The notes beneath the pieces were generated by a model. It was not told the DNA's origin. It ran no database searches and saw only the letters and a program-made list of their open reading frames with translations. 16,863 bases of DNA from Hyphomicrobium_A sp964622715 (GTDB taxonomy: Bacteria > Pseudomonadota > Alphaproteobacteria > Rhizobiales > Hyphomicrobiaceae), in assembly GCA_964622715.1 (NCBI GenBank), contig CAZURR010000056.1, positions 1-16,863 of the forward strand, written 5' to 3'. Below, in pieces: positions 1 through 7,357 of this stretch. The position numbers and the translations under genes were made by a program. The stretch's first letter is position 1. Each line of letters starts with the position of its first letter.

Positions 1-171
1 GCGAACAACCCACTGACGAAGCTTCGAACGCGGCCTCGACAACTTATCGGTACGTTGGGGACAGCTTCGGTCAAGCGCACAGCGCGGAGATCAATATCTG
101 GCCGTCTAATGAGGCCCGCCAGCACAGAACGGCCGTTGCCCAAATCCTATTCGCACGTACCTCGCCGGCAC

Positions 172-258
172 TCACGAATAGAGAATAACAACGATGCCCG
201 CGCACATCACGGTCAGACCCATGCAAAGTATGAGACCGCTGCGAATAATTTCCGACAT
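172..258 (-). CDS. 28-residue single-span membrane microprotein, copy A
   Basis: This short reading frame begins ATG and ends TGA. A Shine-Dalgarno-like AGGGGA lies 7 nt before the start on the - strand. The product begins MSEIIRSGL and is then almost wholly hydrophobic with two Cys and three Met (core CMGLTVMCAG, end VVILYS). It would fit one transmembrane helix from about residue 8 to 26 with a short charged N-terminus. It is closely related to the product at 11669-11752: 21 of 27 aligned residues are identical and most replacements are conservative (I/F, L/V, M/L). Seven of the identical residues use different synonymous codons, which favours a translated and selected peptide over a chance repeat. 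It stands alone, divergent from the copper operon. I know no named family for it. A small membrane regulator, a subunit of a larger complex or a type I toxin-like peptide are all possible; function is not inferable. Confidence 0.75.
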   Translation of the reverse strand: MSEIIRSGLILCMGLTVMCAGIVVILYS

Positions 259-295
259 GGCAGGTTCCCCTGGGGCCGTGTGAAGATAACTCGGT

Positions 296-311
296 CACTG
301 AGAAATCAGTG
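296..311. promoter_or_regulatory. Perfect inverted repeat upstream of microprotein A
   Basis: CACTGA and TCAGTG flank a 4-nt spacer (GAAA on the + strand, TTTC on the - strand), giving a perfect 6-bp dyad. It ends 38 nt upstream of the start codon of the small gene at 172-258. It could be a protein operator or, if transcribed rightward, a hairpin with a GNRA-type loop. Which one cannot be decided from sequence, and a 6-bp dyad can also occur by chance. Confidence 0.35.
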
Positions 312-667
312 GCGAGGTTAACACTTGTGCTCGACGGACTCTGTAACAATGCAGCCACATCCCGACGTCAATTGAACAGTCCGCACAGGACCGTGTTTGG
401 ATTGCAGGAAATCCGGGGCTGGGGCATCCCCGCTTGCGGCCGATTGCGGACCTCGATGGACCCCTCAGGGTCTGTCCGATGGTGCGGGCACTGGCCGGCA
501 TCGCTGATAAGGGCCGCGATGGCCGCTGTTAACGCAAAGCGAGCATTCGCGACACAGGTGACTATATATTAGCTTCATTCGCCAAAAGGGCCTGTCCTGC
601 CATGTTGATGCTTGACGGCTCAGCTAGCTAAGGCATGGCCTCAGTATCGCTGTTAGGAGGCTTACAC
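312..667. other. Intergenic region between microprotein A and the copper operon
   Basis: No gene is convincing here; the open frames lack family resemblance and ribosome binding sites. The region should hold the promoter of the copper operon. I do not recognise a CueR-, CsoR- or CopR-type box. Weak symmetries near the operon are an 8-bp palindrome AGCTAGCT at 622-629 and GCCATG/CATGGC at 599-604 and 634-639, whose centres do not coincide. Confidence 0.4.
655..660 (+). promoter_or_regulatory. Ribosome binding site that sets a GTG start
   Basis: A perfect AGGAGG stands 7 nt before GTG at 668. The in-frame ATG at 635 lies upstream of this site and has no comparable signal. The site therefore argues for initiation at the GTG. 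Confidence 0.7.
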
Positions 668-1084
668 GTGGCGCATGCGCGCCGAGTACTGATTTTTATG
701 GTCGCCGCCGCCATGGCCCTTGGTCACGTCGGCTCTGCGATAGCGGCTGCTCGCGTGCTGCAGGTTGATTTCGCGCAGTCGATGCAGGCCCAGCCGCACC
801 AGCCACACACCGGGCATCACCAGCAGGGCACGCTGCCAGTCGCGACTTCCGAGACCCATGGGGCGCAAGAGCACTGCGACGGCACGAATGCTGGCGACTG
901 CTGCTGCGGCGACGGCAAAGCCAACTGCGCTGAGACCTGCCTTACAAAATGTTTCGGCCAACTTGGCCTGATGCCCCCCGATCGAGCCGCTCGTACGCAC
1001 ATTTTGAGTCGGTTCGTTGCTCCGGCCTTGGAGCGGCCACCCGACTGGTCTCGCGACCCGCAAACGCCACCCCCCCGAGCCTAA
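668..1084 (+). CDS. Exported Cys/His-rich CopL-like metal-binding protein
   Basis: The predicted product has 138 residues from the GTG start. Residues 1-28 look like a secretion signal: basic HARR, a hydrophobic stretch, then small residues before the likely cleavage point. The mature part has a His/Gln-rich stretch (PHQPHTGHHQQ) and a Cys cluster with Cys at 70, 78, 79, 80, 87, 91 and 95, including a CCC run, and ends in a Pro-rich tail with an ERPP motif. This layout resembles the CopL-like small proteins that accompany copper resistance genes, but the similarity is by composition and context and not by a firm domain match. It is the first gene of the operon, 113 nt before cusB, and probably buffers or senses copper in the periplasm. 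The in-frame ATG at 635 would place 11 extra residues before the signal peptide. Confidence 0.75.
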   Translation: MAHARRVLIFMVAAAMALGHVGSAIAAARVLQVDFAQSMQAQPHQPHTGHHQQGTLPVATSETHGAQEHCDGTNAGDCCCGDGKANCAETCLTKCFGQLGLMPPDRAARTHILSRFVAPALERPPDWSRDPQTPPPRA

Positions 1085-1112
1085 CCTTCTCCAAGCCTGC
1101 GTCACTCGGCGA

Positions 1113-1128
1113 GCGCACCTTTGTGCGC
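1113..1128 (+). promoter_or_regulatory. Hairpin between the CopL-like gene and cusB
   Basis: GCGCAC and GTGCGC flank the loop CTTT, a perfect 6-bp GC-rich stem. It lies in the 113-nt gap inside the operon and has no T-run after it. It may be an mRNA-stability or partial attenuation element; a fortuitous hairpin is also possible. Confidence 0.35.
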
Positions 1129-1197
1129 GGCCGCTGACGCATCGTGTGTCCGTGGGTGATCCCATGGCAACATCACCAAGCGAGAAGGATTGTGACG

Positions 1198-2589
1198 ATG
1201 TTTTCCATGTTCCGTTCGATCACGGCTGCCACCGGCCTTGCCATGGCCGTTGCCCTGGCGCTCGTCTTACTAGCCTCAAGCGCAATAGGCTATCGATGGG
1301 GGACGGGCACGTGGCCTGATTTGATGACGTCAATAGGTGGCGATCGTCCTGGCGCCGTTGACCATGATGGGACGACCAGCGCTGACGTGCCCGAAGAACG
1401 CAAGATCCTCTTCTACCGCAACCCTATGGGGCTAGCGGACACCTCTCCCGTGCCAAAGAAGGACTGGATGGGGATGGACTACATCGCCGTCTACGAAGGC
1501 GAGGACGAGGACGACGCTTCCACTGTGAAGATTAGTCTCGACCGTGTGCAGCGGTCAGGTGTGAGGACGGAGTTGGCGCAGAAGCGCCGCCTTGTCCGGC
1601 CTATTCGCGCGCCGGGAGTGGCTAAGCACGACGAGCGCACCATGCATACGGTCACGCTGAGGGCCGACGCCTTCATCGAGAAGCTCTACGTCGAGGAAAC
1701 CGGCGCGCAAGTCAAAGTCGGACAGCCTCTCTTCCGTATCTACAGCCCAGACATGGTCAATGCGCAGGTGGACTACCGGATTGGGCTTCCCGACAGCAGC
1801 GTGCGCGGACGCCGGTCGAGCCTGAAGGGGGCTGAGCAGAAACTGCGCAACCTCGAGGTTCCCAAGTCCGTGCTGGACGAGATGCTGCGGACGGGCGAAC
1901 CCGTGATGTCCTTCGACTGGCCGTCTCCCGCCGACGGCTACATCATGAAAAAGAACGTTGTTGAAGGCCAGATGGTGCGCATGGGCGATGAGATCTTCCG
2001 CATCGCTGGCCTAGAAAATATCTGGGTCATCGCCGACGTTGCCGAACAGGACATGGGCCTTGTCGCATTGGGCCAGCCTGCGAAGGTGCGATTCAGGGCG
2101 TTCCCGTCAGAAGTCTTCGAAGGGCGCATCATCTTCATTATGCACGAGCTCGGCGCGGCGACGCGCACGGCAAAGGTGCGCATCGAAATCGACAATCCCG
2201 AGCGGCGCATCAAGCACGAGATGTATGCAGATGTGGAAATCGACGCAAATGCTGGTGCGGAACCGCGCGTGGCAGTCCCCAACTCCGCGGTGATCAATAG
2301 CGGCAATCGGCAGGTGGTCATCGTGGCGCGCGGCGAGGGGCGCTTCGAACCGCGATCCGTGAAGTTGGGCCTAAGGGGCGAGGACTACACGGAGATCAAG
2401 GAGGGGATCGCGGCCGGCGAGGAGGTCGTGGTGGCGGCCAACTTCCTGATCGATGCTGAAAGCAACCTCAAAGCGGCACTTTCTGGCTTCACGGCCGACG
2501 ACGCCAGAAAGCCGAAGCAAGCGGCTGGTGGCATGAACCATTCCTCTCATGACAAAGCGCCGCCGCCGACAGAGGAGCAGCGCCCATGA
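1198..2589 (+). CDS. cusB: CusB-type periplasmic adaptor of a Cu/Ag RND efflux system
   Basis: This 463-residue membrane-fusion protein links an RND pump to an outer-membrane channel and is expected to hand Cu(I)/Ag(I) to the pump. Residues about 5-33 form an N-terminal hydrophobic export or anchor segment. Residues about 70-101 match the CusB metal-binding segment (FYRNPMG ... WMGMDY): Met77, Met91 and Met93 correspond to the E. coli CusB ligands Met49, Met64 and Met66. The two halves of the lipoyl-like domain lie near 150-190 and 244-275, followed by the beta-barrel and membrane-proximal domains. The tail is Met/His-bearing (GGMNHSSHD). I chose ATG 1198 because AAGGA lies 8 nt upstream and the hydrophobic segment follows directly; an in-frame start at 1144 would add 18 unlikely residues. 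Its stop overlaps the cusA start in ATGA. Confidence 0.93.
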   Translation: MFSMFRSITAATGLAMAVALALVLLASSAIGYRWGTGTWPDLMTSIGGDRPGAVDHDGTTSADVPEERKILFYRNPMGLADTSPVPKKDWMGMDYIAVYEGEDEDDASTVKISLDRVQRSGVRTELAQKRRLVRPIRAPGVAKHDERTMHTVTLRADAFIEKLYVEETGAQVKVGQPLFRIYSPDMVNAQVDYRIGLPDSSVRGRRSSLKGAEQKLRNLEVPKSVLDEMLRTGEPVMSFDWPSPADGYIMKKNVVEGQMVRMGDEIFRIAGLENIWVIADVAEQDMGLVALGQPAKVRFRAFPSEVFEGRIIFIMHELGAATRTAKVRIEIDNPERRIKHEMYADVEIDANAGAEPRVAVPNSAVINSGNRQVVIVARGEGRFEPRSVKLGLRGEDYTEIKEGIAAGEEVVVAANFLIDAESNLKAALSGFTADDARKPKQAAGGMNHSSHDKAPPPTEEQRP

Positions 2590-5500
2590 TCACGGGCATC
2601 ATTCGCTGGTCGGCCCGCAATCTGATGCTCGTGCTGCTGGGTGCCGTGTTCCTCGCTGGCGCGGGCGTCTATGCGGTGCGCAATGTGCCACTCGACGCGA
2701 TTCCCGACCTTTCCGATACGCAGGTCATCGTATTCACCGAATACCCTGGCCAGGCGCCACAGGTGGTCGAGGATCAGGTCACCTTTCCGCTTTCGACCGC
2801 ACTTCTAAGCGTTCCCAAAGCGCGCGCGGTGCGCGGCTTCTCGTTTTTCGGTGTCAGCTTTGTCTACGTCATCTTCGAGGACGGGACGGACATCTATTGG
2901 GCCCGATCGCGCGTGCTCGAATACCTGAGCGCAGCCCAGCGTGACCTGCCGAGCGGTGTGGTGGCAACGCTTGGCCCTGACGCGACGGGTGTCGGATGGG
3001 TCTATCAATACGCCGTTATGGCAGCCAAGCGCACGCTGGCCGAATTGCGCACGACGCAGGATTGGCAGGTGCGGTTTGCGGTTGCCGAGGCCGAAGGTGT
3101 GGCGGAGGTGGCAAGTGTCGGCGGCTTTGTGCGCCAGTACGCCGTGATCGTCGATCCGCGTCGCCTGAAGAGCTTTAACATTCCGCTCTCAAATGTGAGC
3201 GAGGCGATCCGCATGTCCAACATGGACGTTGGCGGGCGGGTCGTTGAGCTGGCCGAAACCGAGTTTATGGTGCGCGGGCGCGGCTATTTTCGCGGCGTCA
3301 AGGACATCGAGCAGATCGTCCTCAAGGCGGAGGGTGGCGCGTCCGTGCTCGTGCGCGATGTGGCGCGCGTGGAACTTGCGCCTGACGAGCGCCGCGGCGT
3401 TGCCGAGCTTAACGGCGAGGGCGAAGTGGTGAGTGGCATCGCCATTCAGCGTTTTGGCGAAAATGCGCTGTCGGTTATCGAGAACGTCAAAGAGCAGCTT
3501 GAGAAGATCAAACCAGCGCTGCCGGACGGCACCGAGATCGTCACGGTCTACGATCGCTCCGAATTGATCAAACGCGCCATCGCAACGCTGAAGAAGACAC
3601 TGATCGAGGAGAGCGCGATTGTCGCTCTTGTCTGCTTCATCTTCCTGCTGCACGCGAGGAGTGCGTTCGTTGCGATTCTGACGCTGCCGCTCGGCATCCT
3701 GATTGCCTACATCCTCATGCATCAGTTGGGGATCTCGTCCAACATCATGAGTCTGGGCGGCATTGTCATTGCCATCGGCGCGATGGTCGATGCCGCCATC
3801 GTCATGATCGAGAATGCGCACAAGCATCTGGAGCGCGCGCCGCCGGACAAGCCAAGAGTCGAGATTCTCATCGAAGCGGCGAGCGAGGTCGGGCCGGCCC
3901 TGTTCTTCTCGCTGCTCATCATCACCGTCTCGTTCCTGCCGATTTTCACGTTTGAGGGGCAGGAAGGTCGGCTCTTCAAGCCGCTCGCCTTCACCAAGAC
4001 TTTTGCCATGGGTGCAGCGGCTTTTCTGTCGGTGACATTGGTTCCGGCGCTCATGGTGCTCTTTATACGCGGGCGCATTGTGCCCGAGCGCAAGAACCCC
4101 TTGAACCGCTTCCTGATCTGGATCTATCGCCCCGTCATAACAGGCGTGCTCAAGGCGAAGACGCTGACGATTGCCGTGGCCGTCGTCGTGCTCGCCGTAA
4201 CGATCTACCCGGTGCAGCGGCTGGGAACGGAGTTCATGCCGACCCTCAATGAGGGCACGCTGTTCTTCATGCCGACGACGTTGCCCGGTCTTTCGATCAC
4301 CAAGGCGGCAGAGCTGCTGCAAACGCAGAACAAGATCATCAAGTCGTTCCCGGAGGTCGAAAGCGTGTGGGGCAAGGCAGGCCGGGCCGCCACGGCAACC
4401 GACCCTGCGCCGACCGAAATGTTTGAGACCGTCATCAACCTGAAGCCAGAAGACGCGTGGCGAAAAGGCATGACGATCGACAAACTGATCAACGAGATGG
4501 ATCGGGCGCTGCAGTTTCCCGGCGTCTCAAATGCCTGGACCATGCCTATCAAGGTGCGCGTCGACATGCTGGCGACCGGTATCCGCACGCCCATCGGCGT
4601 CAAAGTGCTGGGCCGCGACTTGAAGGAGATTGAGCGTCTCGCGCGCCAGATCGAAGCGGCCATCAAGACAGTTCCGGGCACCTCAAGCGTTTTCGCCGAG
4701 CGCATCATCGGCGGCTACTACATGGAGATCACGCCGGACCGTGAGCAGCTTGCGCGCTACGGCCTCATGGTTGGCGACGTGCAAGAGGTCATCGCCTCCG
4801 CACTGGGCGCGCAGACGGTGACGACGGCGGTCGAAGGCCGGGAACGCTACTCCGTCAGTGTCCGCTATCCCCGAGACGTGCGCTCCAATCCGCAGGCCAT
4901 TGAACAAGAGGTTCTCGTGCCGCTGCCAAACGGTGCATCGGTTCCCTTAGGATCGGTGGCCAAGGTCGAGCTGGTGCGCGGACCGAGCGCGATCCGCACG
5001 GAAAACGCGCAACTCGCCGCCTACATCTTCGTCGATGCGCGGGATCGCGATCTGGGGTCCTATGTCGCCGACGCCAAGAAGGCCGTGGCGGCAAGCGTTG
5101 AATTTCCGCCTGGTTACTACGCGGTGTGGAGCGGACAGTTCGAATACTACGAACGGGCCAAAGCGCGCCTGATGCTCGTGGTGCCCCTGACGCTGGCGAT
5201 CGTCTTCCTGCTGCTCTATCTAAACTTCCGTCGCCTGACGGAGACACTCATCGTCATGCTCTCACTGCCGTTCGCGCTGGTGGGTGGGCTTTGGTTCGTC
5301 TGGTATCTGGGCTTCAATCTCTCTGTCGCCGTTGCCGTTGGCTTCATCGCTCTAGCGGGCGTCGCCGCCGAAACCGGCGTCATCATGTTGATCTATCTCG
5401 ACCACGCCCTCTCCGGCCGGCGAGCAACCGCCGAGCGCGAGCTCCGCCCCCTCAGCAGGGCCGACGTGCACGATGCCATCATGGAGGGTGCGGTCGAACG

Positions 5501-5762
5501 CGTGCGACCTAAGATGATGACGGTTGTCGCCATCACGGCCGGCCTGCTGCCCATTCTGTGGATCACCGGTACCGGCTCTGAGCTCATGCAGCGCATTGCC
5601 GTGCCGATGATCGGCGGCATGGTGTCGTCGACAATTCTGACGCTCGTGGTGATCCCGGTGGTCTATGCCGTGGTCAAGGATGCTGGTTTGCGGCGGCAAA
5701 AAGTAGCGGCCGTCGTGGGCACTGGACATGGCGGGGAGGAGGTCAAGGATGCAAGCCTTTAG
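2586..5762 (+). CDS. cusA: CusA-type heavy-metal RND efflux pump
   Basis: This 1058-residue inner-membrane proton/metal antiporter is of normal length for the HME-RND family, with the usual 12-helix, two-periplasmic-loop plan. The TM4 motif GAMVDAAIVMIEN (Asp402, the proton-relay Asp) is the monovalent-cation CusA/SilA type, unlike the DFGxxxDG type of CzcA. A Lys at 976 (RPKMMT) matches the TM11 relay Lys. Met562, Met612 and Met661 align with the E. coli three-Met site 573/623/672 at a constant offset of 11. Charged channel residues Glu556, Asp606, Glu614 and Arg658 also line up, while the Lys678 position is Arg667. The start overlaps cusB (ATGA) and the end overlaps copC by 14 nt. The substrate is inferred to be Cu(I)/Ag(I). 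Confidence 0.96.
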   Translation: MITGIIRWSARNLMLVLLGAVFLAGAGVYAVRNVPLDAIPDLSDTQVIVFTEYPGQAPQVVEDQVTFPLSTALLSVPKARAVRGFSFFGVSFVYVIFEDGTDIYWARSRVLEYLSAAQRDLPSGVVATLGPDATGVGWVYQYAVMAAKRTLAELRTTQDWQVRFAVAEAEGVAEVASVGGFVRQYAVIVDPRRLKSFNIPLSNVSEAIRMSNMDVGGRVVELAETEFMVRGRGYFRGVKDIEQIVLKAEGGASVLVRDVARVELAPDERRGVAELNGEGEVVSGIAIQRFGENALSVIENVKEQLEKIKPALPDGTEIVTVYDRSELIKRAIATLKKTLIEESAIVALVCFIFLLHARSAFVAILTLPLGILIAYILMHQLGISSNIMSLGGIVIAIGAMVDAAIVMIENAHKHLERAPPDKPRVEILIEAASEVGPALFFSLLIITVSFLPIFTFEGQEGRLFKPLAFTKTFAMGAAAFLSVTLVPALMVLFIRGRIVPERKNPLNRFLIWIYRPVITGVLKAKTLTIAVAVVVLAVTIYPVQRLGTEFMPTLNEGTLFFMPTTLPGLSITKAAELLQTQNKIIKSFPEVESVWGKAGRAATATDPAPTEMFETVINLKPEDAWRKGMTIDKLINEMDRALQFPGVSNAWTMPIKVRVDMLATGIRTPIGVKVLGRDLKEIERLARQIEAAIKTVPGTSSVFAERIIGGYYMEITPDREQLARYGLMVGDVQEVIASALGAQTVTTAVEGRERYSVSVRYPRDVRSNPQAIEQEVLVPLPNGASVPLGSVAKVELVRGPSAIRTENAQLAAYIFVDARDRDLGSYVADAKKAVAASVEFPPGYYAVWSGQFEYYERAKARLMLVVPLTLAIVFLLLYLNFRRLTETLIVMLSLPFALVGGLWFVWYLGFNLSVAVAVGFIALAGVAAETGVIMLIYLDHALSGRRATAERELRPLSRADVHDAIMEGAVERVRPKMMTVVAITAGLLPILWITGTGSELMQRIAVPMIGGMVSSTILTLVVIPVVYAVVKDAGLRRQKVAAVVGTGHGGEEVKDASL
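5737..5742 (+). promoter_or_regulatory. Ribosome binding site of copC inside the cusA 3' end
   Basis: AGGAGG lies 6 nt before ATG 5749. It selects this ATG over the in-frame ATG at 5728, which would precede the signal peptide with MAGRRSR. The site lies inside the last codons of cusA, so ribosomes ending cusA can reinitiate on copC. Confidence 0.7.
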
Positions 5763-6132
5763 GTCGGTAGCATTCGCTGTTGTTTTGGTCGTAGCTGGTA
5801 TCGCCGCCGCGTTGGCTCACGCCAAGATGAATGCAAGCATTCCAAAGGATGGCGAGACAGTCGCTGCGGGTCTTTCGGAAATTCAGCTCCAGTTCTCAAA
5901 GCCGCTGCGTTTGACGCTGATACATGTGCGGCGGGTGGAAGGTCAGAAAGAGATTACGGTGAGCAGCGAGCTGCCAAAATCCTTCGTAGACTCCGCCAAC
6001 GTCGCCGTCGATGCCCTGCAGGCTGGCTCCTATGAAGTGTCGTGGACTGCGGTTTCAAAAGATGGGCATGTCATGAAGGGCAGTTTTACGTTCTCTGTGA
6101 AGCCCAGCCCAGACGCACAATCTGAGCAATGA
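5749..6132 (+). CDS. copC: CopC-family periplasmic copper-binding protein
   Basis: The product has 127 residues from the ATG with the strong ribosome binding site. Residues 1-23 are a signal peptide ending in ALA, so the mature protein begins with His24 (HAKMNASIPKDG), as in CopC proteins whose N-terminal amine and His form a Cu(II)-binding brace. The other expected ligands are present near the C-terminus in SKDGHVMKGSF (Asp and His of the DGH motif). The Met-rich Cu(I) loop of some longer CopC proteins is absent, so this looks like a Cu(II)-only type. The gene overlaps cusA by 14 nt and copD by 4 nt. The CopC-CopD pairing suggests that CopC passes copper to CopD. Confidence 0.93.
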   Translation: MQAFRSVAFAVVLVVAGIAAALAHAKMNASIPKDGETVAAGLSEIQLQFSKPLRLTLIHVRRVEGQKEITVSSELPKSFVDSANVAVDALQAGSYEVSWTAVSKDGHVMKGSFTFSVKPSPDAQSEQ

Positions 6133-6980
6133 CCGAACACGACCTCTTGCCGATCCTGCTCCGCGTCTTCGTGTACGTCGCCTCGATTGCTGTCGCTGGC
6201 GGTGTTCTCTTCGCGTTGAGCTTTCCGAGCGCTGCCAGGCAGGTCCAACTCGCTTTAAGGCGACAGGTCATTTTCGGGTTCTGCCTGCTGCTTCTCATAG
6301 AGCCAATGCGCTACGTCGTGTTCCAGCTTGCCATTTCGGGGGGCGACTGGTCGCTGGCTTTTGGGCCCGACATGCGCTGGATGGGGATGCAGACGCCAAT
6401 CGGTCAGGCTGCGGCAATGCAATTGGTCGCGGCCTTTGTCGTGGTCATGGTGAGATGGAGATCGACCGCTGTCGGCCTGCCGGCTGCCTTGGTCATGATT
6501 GGGTCATTTCTGTTGGAAGGTCATACCGTAAGCAGCGGCGCGCGAATCGCTCTGGCCATGCTCCTTTTCGTGCATCTCACGGCAGTGCACTGGTGGCTTG
6601 GCGCGCTTTACCCGCTCATGGCTTTAACCCGCGGGGCCGAACCTAAAACCCTTTCAGTTGAGATCGAAGCATTTGGTCCCCGCGCCATCTGGGTCGTTGC
6701 AGGCCTATTGGGAGCTGGCGTGCTGCTGCTCCTTATAATCACAGGCGCCCAACTGAACGTGGATAGTGCGTATCAGCAGCGGTTCCTGGTGAAACTGATT
6801 CTTGTCGCCGTCCTCCTGTCGATCGCGGCCTGGAACAAGCTGCGCTTGACCCCGCTTCTGAGGCGCGATCCTCGAACGGGAGCGGCACGGCTGCGCGCTT
6901 CTATAAGGTTGGAGATTGCTGTTGCGCTCGCAATCCTTGCTGCAACGGCATGGATCACGAGCACCGCTCCAGACGCATGA
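6129..6980 (+). CDS. copD: CopD-family copper resistance membrane protein
   Basis: This is a 283-residue polytopic inner-membrane protein with about eight hydrophobic segments. The conserved CopD-domain signature lies in the middle: HLTAVHWWLGALYPL with His149, His154 and the aromatic pair Trp155-Trp156. Glu/His residues in LLEGHTVSSGAR just before it resemble family metal-handling positions. Members of the family move copper across the inner membrane with CopC or are fused to it. It starts in an ATGA overlap with copC and is the last gene of the operon. In a resistance operon its role could be supply of copper to the cytoplasm or to cuproenzymes; sequence alone does not decide direction. Confidence 0.9.
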   Translation: MTEHDLLPILLRVFVYVASIAVAGGVLFALSFPSAARQVQLALRRQVIFGFCLLLLIEPMRYVVFQLAISGGDWSLAFGPDMRWMGMQTPIGQAAAMQLVAAFVVVMVRWRSTAVGLPAALVMIGSFLLEGHTVSSGARIALAMLLFVHLTAVHWWLGALYPLMALTRGAEPKTLSVEIEAFGPRAIWVVAGLLGAGVLLLLIITGAQLNVDSAYQQRFLVKLILVAVLLSIAAWNKLRLTPLLRRDPRTGAARLRASIRLEIAVALAILAATAWITSTAPDA

Positions 6981-7357
6981 TTGTGCAGCTGCTTGGCGCA
7001 CCCGCTCGGGGAGAACGTCCGATGCTGGCCTCCTAGTCGTCGTTAAATGAGGGTTCGACCGAGACCAACGGTCACTGAAAGGTCCGGCACGATGGTTCTT
7101 GCCTTTTGCAGCGCACCATGAGATAAGCCCGCATCGCTTGAGAGCAACTCGGGCGACCATCGGCGCTCCAGCCGCGTGAAAAGGACTTGGGTTCGGGCCA
7201 CGTATTTCGAAAGTAGGCCCCTCGTTCGTCCTCCTGTTGAGCGCCTCTGACACGACATCTCATAACAGCCCAGGCCACGCGGGGCGTTTCCCAGACGAGC
7301 CGCATTCAGTTGCGCACGGCCGACACAAGCTCGGCCTGCCTCTTTGCACGGCCACAC
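6981..7357. other. Intergenic region between copD and the helicase gene
   Basis: I find no gene with a family resemblance or credible ribosome binding site on either strand; the longer open frames on the - strand look like shadows. No clear factor-independent terminator follows copD. The 3' part must contain the helicase promoter and leader, which may be long, as is common for RNA helicase genes, but no motif is clear. Confidence 0.35.

Noticed and set aside
55..321. Open frames at 55-321 (+) and 11627-11845 (-) share a stretch of similar residues
   Set aside because: The similarity is the antisense shadow of the two microprotein genes; these frames have no ribosome binding site of their own.
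599..639. GCCATG/CATGGC halves and AGCTAGCT palindrome as a copper-regulator operator
   Set aside because: The two symmetries do not share a centre and neither matches a known CueR, CsoR or CopR box.
3189..4322. 377-codon open frame antisense to cusA
   Set aside because: Its product is dominated by Arg, His, Asp and Gln, as expected for the complement of a GC-rich coding frame, and cusA itself is fully supported.
7025..7036. Four-codon frame (ATG to TAG) after GGGGAGA, just downstream of copD
   Set aside because: It is too short to tell from chance, and nothing suggests a leader peptide for the helicase gene.
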